DNA of 64,000 nt from Peromyscus leucopus. Its lineage: Eukaryota; Chordata; Mammalia; Rodentia; Cricetidae. The notes under the pieces are model-generated. The model saw nothing but the letters and a program-made list of their open reading frames with translations. It had not been told where the DNA came from and made no database searches. Positions 11,243 to 22,337 of this stretch are shown in pieces. Within the stretch, counting starts at the first letter, position 1; every line of letters begins with the position of its first letter. The translations under genes were made by a program, and so were the position numbers. Where the stretch lies: NCBI RefSeq assembly GCF_004664715.2, contig NC_051072.1, forward strand, positions 40,481,142-40,545,141. The letters are read 5' to 3'.

Positions 11243-11306
11243 CAGCATCTTTGATCCAATTATCATAAAAACGCACAGTCCTCGATGTAAGATCACTGAA
11301 CGCCAT
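11243..11306 (-). CDS. Elovl7: Elovl7 start-codon exon 2, coding part
   Basis: This encodes the first 21 residues (MAFSDLTSRTVRF then YDNWIKDA) plus the first G of the Asp22 codon; exon 3 supplies AT, giving the expected D-P-R junction (phase 1). The ATG (11306-11304) has A at -3 and G at +4, a strong Kozak context. An in-frame TAG lies two codons upstream, so no longer N-terminus is possible in this exon. The donor is GCTG|GTGAGT (GT at 11242-11241). The segment forms the short lumenal/cytosolic N-terminal tail before the first membrane span of the ELOVL family. The reading frame is intact here, unlike exon 3. Confidence 0.97.
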
Positions 11307-11374
11307 TTTCTACAAGATTAACTGGCTCTTTTAATGGATTCTTCAGTAAAGCGACACAGAAATGAGCTTATGAT
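11307..11374 (-). other. Elovl7: Elovl7 exon 2, 5' UTR part
   Basis: This is the 5' UTR between a likely acceptor and the ATG. On the minus strand a T-rich tract ending in TTTATAG sits just upstream, so the exon would start at 11374. An alternative acceptor closer to the ATG (ending ACTGAAG) cannot be excluded. RNA evidence would fix the exact start. Confidence 0.7.
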
Positions 11375-11799
11375 CTATAAATGCAAATAAAAATAAGCTT
11401 TTAGTAATACAATATTTAAAATGCTAAAACTTTAATAGGAGCTGGCAGGACAGCAAACTCTTACTGCAGGGAAAATGCATTAGTGAACTGTAGGAAATGC
11501 TGACGCGGTCGCAAACATTCGAGAAAGAGATTCCATTCTTCTTGAGAGACTGGTAACCTCACCAAAGAAGGCTGGACTTTCATGGATGTGATACAAAAGG
11601 AAGACACGATCCTAAAAACTCTTATAGGAATTTTTTCCTTTCATGAAGAAAATGCAGGTCGGGGGTAGGCTGTACCACCATGGCAAGGCTGCGATGCACA
11701 TCCAGAGGGGCAGAAGAGACCCAGACCTTCAGAGACGAATGCTAGCCTGGGCCTTGGAGCCACCTTTGGACCCAATCAAGTCTTTTTTGTGTGAATTTT

Positions 11800-12035
11800 T
11801 GAAAATATTTATTTTATTATTTTTAATTATATGTACGTGTGTGTGTGCACGCGCATGTGTGTGCACGTGCATGTATGTGCCATGTATGTATGAGGGTTAG
11901 TGGAAACCAGAGGTGTTGAATTTTTTGCAGCTGGAGTTCCAGGCAGTTGTGAACCACCTGACATGGGCACTAGGAACCAAATGCAGGCTTCTGCAAAAGC
12001 AGTACACTCTCAACCTCGGAGCCAGCTCTTCAGTC
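11800..12035 (-). repeat. B3 SINE
   Basis: Complement of B3: a GT-rich tail, 'ttgcagctggagttccagg', 'ttgtgaaccacctgacatgg' and 'cctcggagccagctcttcag'. Confidence 0.8.
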
Positions 12036-13566
12036 CCTTAAATTTTTAAAATATAGGGGTTCCCAGTATTCCTAGTATTTTATTAATCATTAATTAATTA
12101 ATCATTAATCACCTACTAATTTAAAAAATTAGCAGAATGAGGCAGAAAAAGGGGAGGAAGGCCAATAAGAACCAAGGAAAGAAGCTCTGTTGAATCAAAC
12201 GTGCAGGCAAGCATTATGGAAACAAGAACTCTTTCGAGGAAGATGGCCAGTGAAAAGACCCAGCCGAGATACATGTTACAAGACACAATCCCTCCCCAGT
12301 AACTCAAGCAGTAAAGCATTAGCACAGAGACAAATTAATGGAGCACCCAGAAATATGTCCAATACATTTGAGAATTTTAAAGTGTATGTCAGTAATCCTG
12401 AGAGGTATGCTTCCCCACACTTGAAAAATCTGTGAAATTAAGGCACAACTTATAAATGGCAGGCATGTCATAAATTAATGGCGGAGTGAATCAGAGCCAT
12501 ATGGCAAGAAGATTGGAAATGTTCTAAAGGCAGATCATACAACAATATAAATGTGCTCAATGCTATTGAACTTGTTTGAAAAGGCAAACTTTGCATGATT
12601 ATGTTTTGTTATACTAACAAAAGAAATCTTCTAAGTTTACTACGGGAAAACTGACTTTCTCCTGGCATTATAAAACAAAGGTTTTTTTTTTTTTTCATTT
12701 AATTTGTATAACTACAGAAATAAAATAAGGTATGCAGCATGCTGGTGTAGGTGATGTCTCAAATCAGTGAACATTAAATCACTAATAGTCACTCAACAAT
12801 GACCTGATACAGGTAGACAGGCATCAGGAAACAGAACAACTGCTACAAAAGGCTGCCTGAATCCAACGTTATCAGACAAGCTCTAACCCCAAATGACCAA
12901 TAGCGCTAGATAACAAGTCTGAAATTGAGTAACCTCACCACAGGAAAGACCCTCCTAAGACTCAAACTTCAGAAGATAAAGAGATTAACAAGTTCACTAT
13001 CAAAAAAGGAGGGGATGAAGAAAGACCCAGGTGTGGAGAATACAAAGGAAATGGTAGCCTGGTGGGGTTGCTGAGACAGGATCAGGGGAGCCAGCAGTCA
13101 GATCCCACTTCCAGGTGAGGGCGTGGCAACAGTCCCGGTTTGGGTTCTGGAAACTCAGCTGGAATCTTTGCTCCCACTGTCTTTGCGAAGGAACGCCTCA
13201 GGAAGGCTTTGAAGGAAATTTCCACCCACATGTTAACCTGTGTGTTTCGTGTGTTCTACTGTGGGCTGAAACAAGCTTCCCCTCTGCAAAACAAAACTCC
13301 CAAGAGTTCTGTACAGAAAAGATCTGGGGGCCTCAGCTTGTTCCTTCCCAAGGATTTGGAAAGACCTGAAACTCAGAATGTGAGCGATGACTACAACAGG
13401 TCCAGACACGTTTAAAACAGGATTTCCCCAGCTTGACAGGACTGACATTTTAGGTCAAACACTTCTTAGTCATAGAGACCTACCCTGAGCATTGTGAGTT
13501 ACGTTAGACAACCTGGCTTGAGGATCTATCTACTTGACACTGGGAACCCTTGTTTTAACACATAGC
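12036..13566. other. Intron 1, no recognised element
   Basis: Includes a TTAA-rich patch (12075-12115) and a short T-run (12681-12695). Open frames here have no recognised similarity. Confidence 0.45.
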
Positions 13567-14127
13567 TGTTGTGGAATATCATTTTAAGATGTGTTACATT
13601 TGTTTATGCTGGGAACATTTGTTTTAATGATACAAAGATGTGTTGCATTCTTTTATGTTGCCTTTGTTTAATTAACTCTGTGAAGCTGTGTTACTTTGCC
13701 TGTCTAAAACACCTGATGGTCTAATAAAGCGCTAAATGGCCAACAGCGAGGCAGGAGAAAGGATAGGCAGGGTGGCAGGCAGAGAGAGAACAAATAGAAG
13801 GAGAAAAAGAGAGAAAAGAGAATCAAGGAAGAGGAAGAGAACAAGGAGAGGAGGACGCACTAGAGGCCAGCCACACAGCCACACAACCAGCCACAGAGTA
13901 AGAGTGAAAGTAAGATGTACAGAAGTAAGAGAAAGGTAAAAGCCCAGAGGCAAAAGGTAGTCAGGATAATTTAAAGTTAAAGAAAGCTGGCTAGAAATAA
14001 GCCAAGCTAAGGCTGGGCATTTATAATAATACGCCTCCACGTATGATTTATTTGGAATCAGGGTGGCAGGCCCCCCAAAAGAACAAAGAGCCAAAAGAGC
14101 AAAGGGAAAACAACAACAACAACAACA
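13567..14127 (+). mobile_element. ERV LTR (5' LTR type), related to two others here
   Basis: The 561-bp LTR starts TGTTGTGGAA and ends CAACAACA. It shares blocks with the LTRs at 15966-16438 and 53931-54394: 'aactctgtgaagctgtgtta', 'ctaataaag', 'ggcaggagaaagg', 'agcccagaggc' and 'gtgatttatttgg'. Near its 5' end it carries a 49-bp tandem duplication (units at about 13586 and 13635) that the other two lack. It is followed by a primer-binding site, so it is the 5' LTR of a provirus remnant rather than a plain solo LTR. Family is RMER17-like, from memory. Confidence 0.75.
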
Positions 14128-14130
14128 TTT

Positions 14131-14150
14131 TGGCATTCCAACGTGGGGTT
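14131..14150 (+). other. Retroviral primer-binding site, tRNA-Lys type (decayed)
   Basis: Three bases after the LTR end the sequence reads TGGCATTCCAACGTGGGG. This resembles the tRNA-Lys1,2 site (TGGCGCCC then AACGTGGGG), with CpG decay and one extra base. It marks the start of internal retroviral sequence. Confidence 0.65.
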
Positions 14151-15588
14151 AGAGTAAAAGAAAATCCAACAACAGATAGCAATTATCAAACCTCCACTGA
14201 TGGGCAAAAAATGTCCAAAGTTTAAAGTAATTATCCAGATCACCAACTAGCATGTCTTCCCCAGACCACAGCAGCTTGCCTCAGAGTAAGCAGTTGGCAG
14301 ACATGCACTAATTTTAGTGTATAGTTGTTTAAAATAATGTATGAGTTTTCCTGTACAGACTAATTTCAATTTTTTTCAGAAATTTATTTAAATGGCTTCA
14401 TGGGAAGAATTTTGTCTATTTCCAAATTCAAATCCATACAAAATTGATCATTTTTTTAAAAAAAAATAATGGACCAAATTGGGTCATACCTCTATCAGTG
14501 GGGTGAGGGTGGGGAGAGTGGGACTGAGCTTGGTGATGAACAAGCATAGTCCTGACACTTTCAGTCTTTGATTTTCAAGTTGAGAACAATTCTAAAGAAT
14601 TAATCCTCTAGTCTTTAAGGCTATGGCAATATTTATTAAAACGCCTATCACCTACAGACTGTTTCTGAGGTAATATATTTCAGCACATGTTTAAATCATT
14701 TTGTCTTCATCGCCCACTATAAATTTCAACAAAAAGCAAATTAATCCAGAAAGAGTAGACTAGACTCTGTGAAAAATTATTTCAAATGTTCCAATTTATT
14801 AATTTAGCAGAAAAGTACATGTGCTGCAGCATGTATAAACTTATTTATATTTGTAGCCTATACATACACAAGCCAAAATATGTGCCCATTTTACCTAACT
14901 TGCCAAGTGTGCTCACAGTATTAATATTTCTCTTTAGTATTATTCTTATCACTTTCCTCCCATTTTTGTCATTTATTCAGTCGATGGGCATGCACATTGC
15001 CTTGGAAATAAAATAACAGCTGAGATCCAAGAAAAAAATAGCTATATCCTACCCTTTGAGTTACAAAATTGTATGTAGTTGGTCCTAAGAAGAACTCAAG
15101 GCATAGACAAGAGGCTTCTGTGTCTCCTAAATCAGACGTGTATGTTTCGGGCTTGGAGTGAGAAGAGAGGAAAGCAGCTGGTGAAGATCTCAAAGGGATG
15201 CCAGTAGGACGAACTGGAACTTGGAGGACGAGGGTCAGGCACTATTGCTCATGCAGAGTTAGTAAGTGGTTAGGGGCTACATGGGCAGAGAGTGCCTTTT
15301 GTTCTAGTGTGGTGTCAGGGCAACAGAAAGGCCCCTGAGTGCCTTCAATAGGCGTAAGAGGATTGCAGAAGAGCTGCAGACAATGAAGAAGCTGTACACA
15401 TAGAAATAATATATACATCCCTTCCTGGACCTGCAGGGATAATTGACCAACCGCTGGATGGACCCTGGATGTTTAGGAGACATCTATGTAGACAGAAAAC
15501 CTGGAAGACTAAAGAGCTCCTCACTAAATGGGAGTGCCCAGCTAGTTAAGCTGGTCAGAGCATCGTGTTAATAAAATGTGTTTACAGT
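14151..15588. other. Possible short ERV leader, then unrecognised intron
   Basis: The first tens of bases after the primer-binding site may be ERV leader, but where it ends cannot be told. No gag, pol or env frame is visible. The rest is AT-rich with no named repeat. Confidence 0.4.
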
Positions 15589-15808
15589 TATTGTTTTATT
15601 TTATATGTATGGGTGCTTTGCCTGCATGTATGTTTGTGTACCAGAATATGTGCCTGCTGTTTATGAAGGCCAGACAAGGATGTTTTATTCCCTCAGGAAA
15701 CTAAAGTTACAGATAGTTTTAAGCTGCCATGTGGTCCTGGGAATTGAACTTGGGTCCTCTGTAAGAGCAGCCAGTACTCTTAATCACTGAGCAATCTCTC
15801 CAGCCCCT
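15589..15808 (-). repeat. B3/B2 SINE
   Basis: The complement of B3 ending 'gagcaatctctccagcccc', with 'gggaattgaacttgggtcctc' (cut here) inside. Confidence 0.88.
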
Positions 15809-15965
15809 CATGGTGCTAATAAAAGGTTGCCCTTCCCCACCATTACCTTGGTCCTGTATATGCTTCTTGTAACTTGCTGGGGATTTCAGGAGAGATGTTC
15901 ACTGTGATGGATTTCTACCACCTTCAGCAAATACAAATTAAGCTATAGAAAAATATTTATGTTCT

Positions 15966-16438
15966 TGTTGGGGACTAATATTTTAAGGCATGTTTCTTTT
16001 GTTTATGTTGCATTTGTTTAACTCTGTGAAGCTGTGTTACTGTGCCTGTCTAATACACCTGATGGTCTAATAAAGAGCTGAATGGCCAATGGCGAGGCAG
16101 GAGAAAGGGTGGGTGGGGCTGGCAGGCAGAGAGAAGGTATAGAGGGAGAAACCTGGGAGGAGAAGAAGGAAGAGCCAGAAGAGGATGAGGACATCAAGGG
16201 CCAGCCACCCAGTTACACAGCAAGACACAAGTAAGAAACAAAGAGAGGTATACAGGAATAGAGAAAGATAAAAGCCCAGAGGCCAAAGATAAACAGGGTA
16301 TAGTTTAAAGTTAAGGAAAGCCAGCTAGAAACAAGCCAAGCTAAGGCAGGGCATTTATAATTAAGAATAAGCCTCTGTGTGTGATTTATTTGGGAGCTGG
16401 GTGGCAAAATTCCCAAAATAGCAAAATGAACAACAACA
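15966..16438 (+). mobile_element. Solo LTR (class II ERV) with perfect 6-bp duplication
   Basis: The 473-bp LTR starts TGTTGGGGAC and ends CAACAACA. The duplication is TGTTCT at 15960-15965 and at 16439-16444. No internal sequence flanks it, so it formed by LTR-LTR recombination. It has the same family and orientation as 13567-14127 but is an independent insertion, because it carries its own duplication. Confidence 0.82.
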
Positions 16439-16547
16439 TGTTCTTATATCAGACAAAATGGATTTTAAGTAAAAGTTATCATGAGGCATGGTCATTATAA
16501 AAGGGGTCAAGAAGATAAAGGGGTCAAGTTCATCAAAAAGATATAAG

Positions 16548-16612
16548 GGCTGAGTGGGGCAAAGTCCTTATTTAACACACATGAGGTCCTGGGTTCCATA
16601 TCCAGTACCGCA
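16548..16612 (+). repeat. ID-like SINE fragment
   Basis: 'gggctgagtggggcaaag' and 'cctgggttccatatccag' in tRNA-derived order, followed by a GA-rich run (16616-16639). Confidence 0.45.
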
Positions 16613-16639
16613 CACGAGAGAAAGGGAGAGAGAGAGAAT

Positions 16640-17830
16640 AAATATACATGCAAATAACATCCCAGCATCTAAATATACAAAGCAAATATCAACAGATTTA
16701 AAGGGAGAGATAGACTGCAATACAAAAATTAGAGAGAGAATTAAGGAGAAACAAAGGACTTGTAGCCACCAGCACAATGCACAGGATAGATCATATGATG
16801 AGTCACAGTACAAGTGTAAGGAATTTAAGAAGACTGAAACCATATCAAGTCTCTTCTAACCACAATGTTATGAACCTGGAAATCAACAACAGAAGGAAAA
16901 CCAGAAGATTCACAAATATGTAGAAAGAAAACAGCCTACTCCTAAACAATGAATAGGTCCCAAAGAAATCAAAATGGGATTGAAAAGTATCTCGAGACAA
17001 ACTAAGACAGAAACACAACGAAACAGTGGGACATAGCAATTCTAAGAGGAAAGTTGTTATGCTCTGAATGTGAAAGCCCGCCCCCCAACAGGCTCATATG
17101 TTTGATCAGTTGATCCCTAACAGTCATGCTCTTTTAGAGGCTGTGGAATCTTTGTGGGGTGGGGTCTAGTTGGAAGAAATGAGTCACTTGGAGGCACTCT
17201 CTTTGCTTTATGACTGCCCACATCATAGCTGATCAGGGGATCCATGACCCTGCTACCATGGAATCATCTACCACCAAGCCATGACGGATGGTATCATGAG
17301 CCAAAACAAACCATCCCACTAAATTGTGTTGCCAGGTGTTTGGTCTCAGTAATGAGAAAAGCACCGTTTGTAGTCACGTAACAGAGGCCTGTATTTGAAA
17401 CAAAGAATGACTTCCAATAAAATGTAACAATAATAATTAAAGAAAAAGAGATCGTGAGTCTGTGAGGGAATTGGAGGAAGACATGAAAAGAATTGAGGAA
17501 AAAGAGGAAAAGGTGAAAATGATGTAAATAGAGTACTGATATATTCTCAACAAAAATTAAGTTTAAAAAACCCCTCATGTTCTACATTAAGGAGTAATAA
17601 TAATAAAAAAAAAAACAAGTCCAAAATCTGCAGAAGGAAATAATTAGAAAGCACCTTAGAAATCAGTGGAATCGCTATACTCGAACAACAAAATACAATG
17701 AGGAGTAGAAAAACAAGTTTTATGAAAAGTTAAATAAAAACAACACCTTTAGCTAGAGAAAAGATTTAAATAGATGATATCAGATTGGGAAGGAGGCATT
17801 ACAACAGATACCAAATAAATATAAAGGGGT
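16640..17830 (+). mobile_element. Old L1 ORF2 remnant split by an LTR
   Basis: Nucleotide text matches mammalian L1 ORF2 in order: 'gaaatcaacaacagaagg', 'cacaaatatgtagaaag', 'ctcctaaacaatgaatagg' and 'gaggaaagttgt', then after the LTR 'cctttagctagag' and 'ggcattacaacagatacc'. The 17055-17372 part is a later LTR; 17373-17590 is uncertain. No frame survives. Confidence 0.6.
17055..17372 (+). mobile_element. MaLR-type LTR inserted in old L1
   Basis: Starts TGTTATGCTCTGAATGTG. 'ggctcatatgtttgatcag', 'ggctgtggaatctttg', 'gccatgacggatgg' and 'gagccaaaacaaacc' follow the common rodent LTR layout of the ERVL-MaLR group (subfamily not certain). Confidence 0.6.
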
Positions 17831-18615
17831 AGGTCAGTGCAACTTTTGTGGGTTCTCCATTTTTTATATCAGTGGTCCTGGACATGAATGAATCCCTGAG
17901 ACAGAGATTTGGATACAGTTAGTGTTTGGGGAAATTCCAGCGATGGGCTAATGTTAGAAACCTCTTCTTAATGCTATATTCATTATTCTCAGGACACCCC
18001 CCAAAACACCTGAAACAGGCATAAACATACAGGACAGGATTCAGGTAAGAAAAGTCACCTGGATGTGGAAGGCATCGGAATCAGGGTGGAATAGGAGGCG
18101 TCACTGATCCTGACAAGATTAATCTGATGAGTCAAAAGAATTTATGTGAGAAATGAGATCTGTGGGCAGCACCTGAGTCAGCACCCACATCCATGGTGTG
18201 AGGAAACTGGCCCCTTATTTTAGGGGTAAAATGTGAGGGCCTCGAGCATTTGTGCGAGAAAAATCATAACTACATCTCAGTTCTGAGTGCATTATAGAAA
18301 ACTAGGTCCTACATGTTGCCATTCAGGCAAACAAACAAAAACACAACAGAGTCAAATACCAAAGAAGAAATTAAACACGTAACTTTTTGCTTTTCAAATG
18401 AAAATGCCATTGAGTCCAGGAAGATTATTTGCTACAAGTAACAGAGCAACCAACTGTAAATAACAGATGAGGGGATATGATTTTCTCACAGAACAAAGAC
18501 ATCCAAACACAGGGGCAGTTCTTGTGAGCTAGAAAAGATCTGATTTGTTGCTTTTAATGGAAAAGACAGTGGTAACCATTTCTACAAACCTTTCTTGAGA
18601 ACAGAAAGATGGGCT
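17831..18615. other. Intron 1, no recognised element
   Basis: No supported gene or repeat. A weak old-repeat look near 18430-18540 was not named. Confidence 0.4.
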
Positions 18616-18728
18616 TTTCCTCCCCCCCTCCCCCCTCCCTCCCCCCTCCTCCCTCCCCTCCCTCCCTCCCTCTCTCCCTCCCTCCCTCCTCCTCCCTCCC
18701 CCCTTTCCCTTCTTTCTTTTTCAGGGTC
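18616..18728 (+). repeat. Polypyrimidine C/T tract
   Basis: About 100 bp almost purely C and T (CCCTCC units), with mirror symmetry that could form triplex DNA. It produces spurious Pro/Ser/Leu and Gly/Glu/Arg frames. Confidence 0.9.
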
Positions 18729-18815
18729 TCCCTGTGTAGCTGACTCAGAGTCCATGCTCCTCCTGCCTCACTCAAGCTCCCTCCTGCTGGGATTGTAAAT
18801 GAGAACCACCCCCAA
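18729..18815 (-). repeat. B1-like SINE fragment
   Basis: 'gtctccctgtgtagctgac' and 'ctgctgggattgtaaatg' are diverged B1 complement. Confidence 0.6.
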
Positions 18816-18922
18816 CTGGATTTCTTTTTAGGGGTTTAAAAACCTGCACAGTTTTCCAAGAAGACTCTCAAATGACCCTTTTCTTAAAAGTCTCACAGGT
18901 TAGCTTCTAGCTAAGGACCGGA

Positions 18923-19100
18923 CCAGGTATAATGATGCATGCCTGGAATCCTAGCACTTGGGAGGCTAAGACACAAGGATACAAGTTCGAGGCTAGTCTG
19001 TGATGCTTAGGGAGACTCTGTCTCTCTATTTTCTCTCTCTCTCTCTCTCACACACACAAACACACCAACACACACGCACGCATGCACACGTGTGCACACA
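18923..19100 (+). repeat. B1 SINE with (TC)n(CA)n tail
   Basis: 'gcatgcctggaatcctagc' and 'acaagttcgaggctagtc', then TCTC (19023-19048) and ACAC (19049-19100) runs grown from the tail. 19100-19690 is unrecognised. Confidence 0.8.
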
Positions 19101-19708
19101 CAGTCTAAGGAAAGACGTAGGGTCCTGAAATAGTGAAGAATCGTCAGCCCACAAGGATAGAGGAGAGGTTCGCTTAAGAGAAACAACGTAGTACATAGCT
19201 GTAGCTTGGAGGATTGCCCTGGCAGGGCACGTTCAGATATGAACCAAGGCTCCGAAGCCAGAGCCCACCCAAGTGTTTGCTACCCTGCTTGCCTGGAGTA
19301 TGTTCCCAACAAAAGGATTTTGATTTTGGTTTAAACAAAGCATGATAAATAAGTTAGTAAGTAAAATATGCAAATAAGTTAACGTAACTCTGTAGCACCA
19401 TGTAAGACTTGCCAGTGAGTTTTATGTCTCTTCTGTTTATAATTATCTGTGCCATGGTCTCTTTGGAGCAGATGCCACACTATAAATCTATAAACACAGG
19501 GTGGTACACCACTTGTAACTGTCATTAGATGAGTGCCCTGGGCCAAAGTCGTTCCACCTGGAATCTAGCCTACATGAATACGATGGGTGTTTCCTGCCCC
19601 TAGAAGCGATGACCTGGAATATCTACTAATGTGGTATGAACATCTCAGGTCTGCCCTTCAAAACCAATCAGGATTCAAAACAAATATGTTTTCCATTCCT
19701 TGTTCTAT

Positions 19709-19713
<5 letters not shown>

Positions 19714-19761
<48 letters not shown>

Positions 19762-19907
19762 GTTTTTCAAGACAGGGTTTCTCTGTGTAGCTTTGCACAT
19801 TCCTGGAACTCACTCTGGTAGCCCAGGCTGGCCTCGAACTCACAGAGATCCGCCTGCCTCTGCCTCCCGAGTGCTGGGATTAAAGGCGTGCGCCACCACC
19901 GCTTGGC
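19714..19907 (-). repeat. Young B1 SINE with 17-bp target duplication
   Basis: Full-length B1 complement with a long T-tract (to 19760). The duplication TCCTTGTTCTATTCTTT is perfect at 19697-19713 and 19908-19924. Confidence 0.95.
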
Positions 19908-20269
19908 TCCTTGTTCTATTCTTTCACCCCAAGTTTTACTACTTCCTTCTTCCTAATTTGAAGAATTTACTAGGAATTTGGTCTCTATGAGTGATAACAT
20001 ATATACATAACTCATCAGACTAATTCAGATCACAGTTCTGTCTGGCTCAAGATCATGACCTGAGTCTGAGAAATGAGGCAGACACTTTGACTTTAATGTT
20101 CACTTAGCCTTAGTGTGCTTAGTGTGCTAAGTTGTTAAATATGAAGGAAGGAGACCTAGATGCCAGGGTATTCACAAAGGGCTCCACTAGGAAATGGAAT
20201 TTCTGTGAACACTTCAGCATGGCACTAAATATCATGCTGTTCACTGTTTCTGGGCAGACAAAGTCCCTT

Positions 20270-20420
20270 TTCTTTTCTTTTTTTTTTTTTTTTTTTTCTC
20301 TGTAGCTTTTGAGACTGTCCTGGACTAGCTCTGTAGACCAGGCTGGCCTCAAACTCGCAGAGATCCGCCTGCCTCTGCCTCTCGAGTGCTGGGATTAAAG
20401 GCATGCTACCACTGCCTGGC
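20270..20420 (-). repeat. Young B1 SINE with 11-bp target duplication
   Basis: B1 complement after a T-tract. CAAAGTCCCTT is repeated at 20259-20269 and 20421-20431. The head shows an internal change around 'gagactgtcctggactagc'. Confidence 0.92.
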
Positions 20421-20431
20421 CAAAGTCCCTT

Positions 20432-20820
20432 CTCTACAAGTAGCATCAACGCGAAATGATTTTCTAGGTGTGAGATGAGTGAAGTTTGAGAGCTGAAAAG
20501 TATCCTAAAACCTGTGCCCCTTGGGACCAATTGGACGGGCTTATCAGAAGATGTGATAATTACTAATTACTGCAAAGAGAATTTAAATCTTATTCACAAT
20601 CTAATGCTAGTGCTGCATCTTAAATTAACCAGGTGCTCAGCAAATGTCTACTAGATGAACTTTCAAATCCTGTAACCTCAGGGGCAGGGGAGGCAAGGTA
20701 AGAAGGAATACCCATGCCAGGCTGAACGCAATCTTATTTTTAAAATATGGTTCCTACATTTAAGCAACTTTCAATCTGCCCAAGGAAGAAATCCGCTTAG
20801 ATTTCTATAATGCAAAGTTC
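20432..20820. other. Intron 1, no recognised element
   Basis: Nothing supported beyond AT-rich intron. Confidence 0.4.
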
Positions 20821-20947
20821 ATATAGATCATGAAAAGCCTTGTGGGAGTGTCACACCTGACCCAGAAGGAAGGCGTGTTAGAGGAGAGGATATACAATCT
20901 GAGCCTTGAGAGTAAGAATTCACTGGGGAAAAAAATGTTCACACCCA

Positions 20948-21002
<55 letters not shown>

Positions 21003-21180
21003 AAGAAGGAGGAGGAGGAGGAGGAGGAGGAGGAGGAGGACTCTGCAAGCAGACAGAACTCCAAAGAGTGGGGAAATCAACTCAACCAATATTTTCACCT
21101 ATCTGTTATATGCCAAGCACGATTATAGTGCTAATGATATAGTAGAAAACCAACCAAAATTCTGACCACACAATATTATA
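20821..21180 (+). mobile_element. L2-like ancient LINE pieces around a GA-rich satellite
   Basis: 'caaccaatattttcacc', 'tatatgccaagcacgattatag' (cut) and 'tgatatagtagaaaacc' follow the L2 3' end wording. The left part (20821-20930) is weaker. The microsatellite at 20951-21041 interrupts it. Confidence 0.4.
20951..21041 (+). repeat. (GA)n followed by (GAG)n microsatellite
   Basis: About 25 GA units, then a GAAGGAAGAAGG transition and about 11 GAG units. A purine-only strand of about 90 bp. Confidence 0.97.
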
Positions 21181-21764
21181 GAAAAGCCTAAGTATGTTTG
21201 TAGACTAGCTGTTAATACCTTGGTAATGCACAAGGTTAAGGAACGGAGACATAGAGATCAAGACAGGAGAGGTACACTCCAGTGGTACTAACTTGACCGT
21301 GGAGGAAGCAAAGGCAGTCAGGCTGAAGAATTTCATTATCCTTAGTTCTGTTGACAATGAGGAGTCATTACAGGTTTTTCAAGTTGGGAAACTGTCCATC
21401 AGTGGGAGATTGGGAAAGATTAACTAGGTGGTGGGATCCAGAGTTGAGAAACTGAGGGTGTGGTTTAGAAGAAGCAGGACAAAACAATTCTGCAGGGTGG
21501 CATCCTATTGGGAAAGACACAGCATGGAGGCTCTTCCTCTGCAGTGCATCCCTGGGCTAGCCACTCAGGGACAGTGTCCTTGTAATAGTAACCCTCGAAA
21601 GACAGCCCATGCTGCATACTGTTGCAAATTCTTATCTATTGATTCCTATCTGTTCCATGCATCAAGAAGGAAGAGCCCATGCCTTGGAATCTTCGCATGC
21701 CCAGTGCCTAGACTGCTGCCTAGAGTGCAGTAGAAAATATCTGTGGTAAGAGTGAATAACTAAG

Positions 21765-22337
21765 TGTTGTATATTGAATTGTGACCCCTTAAAATTGCTA
21801 GGTTAGATCCTAGTCCCCAGTACTGAAGAATGTGACCCATTGGAACAGAGCATCTTTATAGACATAATCAAGCTAAAGATGAAGTCACAGGCCTGTGAGA
21901 TGATGCAGCAAGAAAAGTCAGTTGCTGCCCAGCCGAATGATCTGAGTTCAAGCCCCAGGACCCACATGATGGAAGAAGAAAACCAATTCCTGTAAGTTAT
22001 CTTCTGTGCTGTGGTACATACACACCCCGCTCCAATAAGTACATAAATAAAGTCATTAGGATGGATCCTAATCTAATATGACTGGTATTTTTGTAGAAGG
22101 GGGAAATCCAGGCATGGATAAACATACAGGGTAAATGAAATATGAACACAAAAATGGCCATCTCTAAGCCAAGGCTAGCCAAGGACTAGCCCCGTTAGCA
22201 GCTTCCAGAGGGAACACAGCCTGTATAGCCTTGGTCTCTGAATTCTAAGGTTCAGAACTATGAGCTCATACCTTTTTGTTATTTAAACCACCTAGTAGGT
22301 GGGACTTTGCCATAGCAGCCCTACCAAATTAATATAG
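21765..22337 (+). mobile_element. MaLR-type LTR interrupted by a B2
   Basis: Starts TGTTGTATATTGAATTGTG and runs through 'cctaatctaatatgactgg' to 'gccatagcagccctacc..aattaatata', both ends of an MLT1/MST-like LTR. A B2 splits it at 21889-22049. 21181-21764 left of it is unrecognised. Confidence 0.65.
21889..22049 (+). repeat. B2 SINE nested in an LTR
   Basis: 'gcctgtgagatgatgcagc', 'tctgagttcaagccccag' and 'aataagtacataaataaa'. The flanks share AAGTCA (21882-21887 and 22050-22055). Confidence 0.8.

Noticed and set aside
13567..16438. One full provirus with two LTRs
   Set aside because: The right LTR has its own perfect 6-bp duplication and the two differ by a 49-bp U3 duplication, so they are separate insertions.
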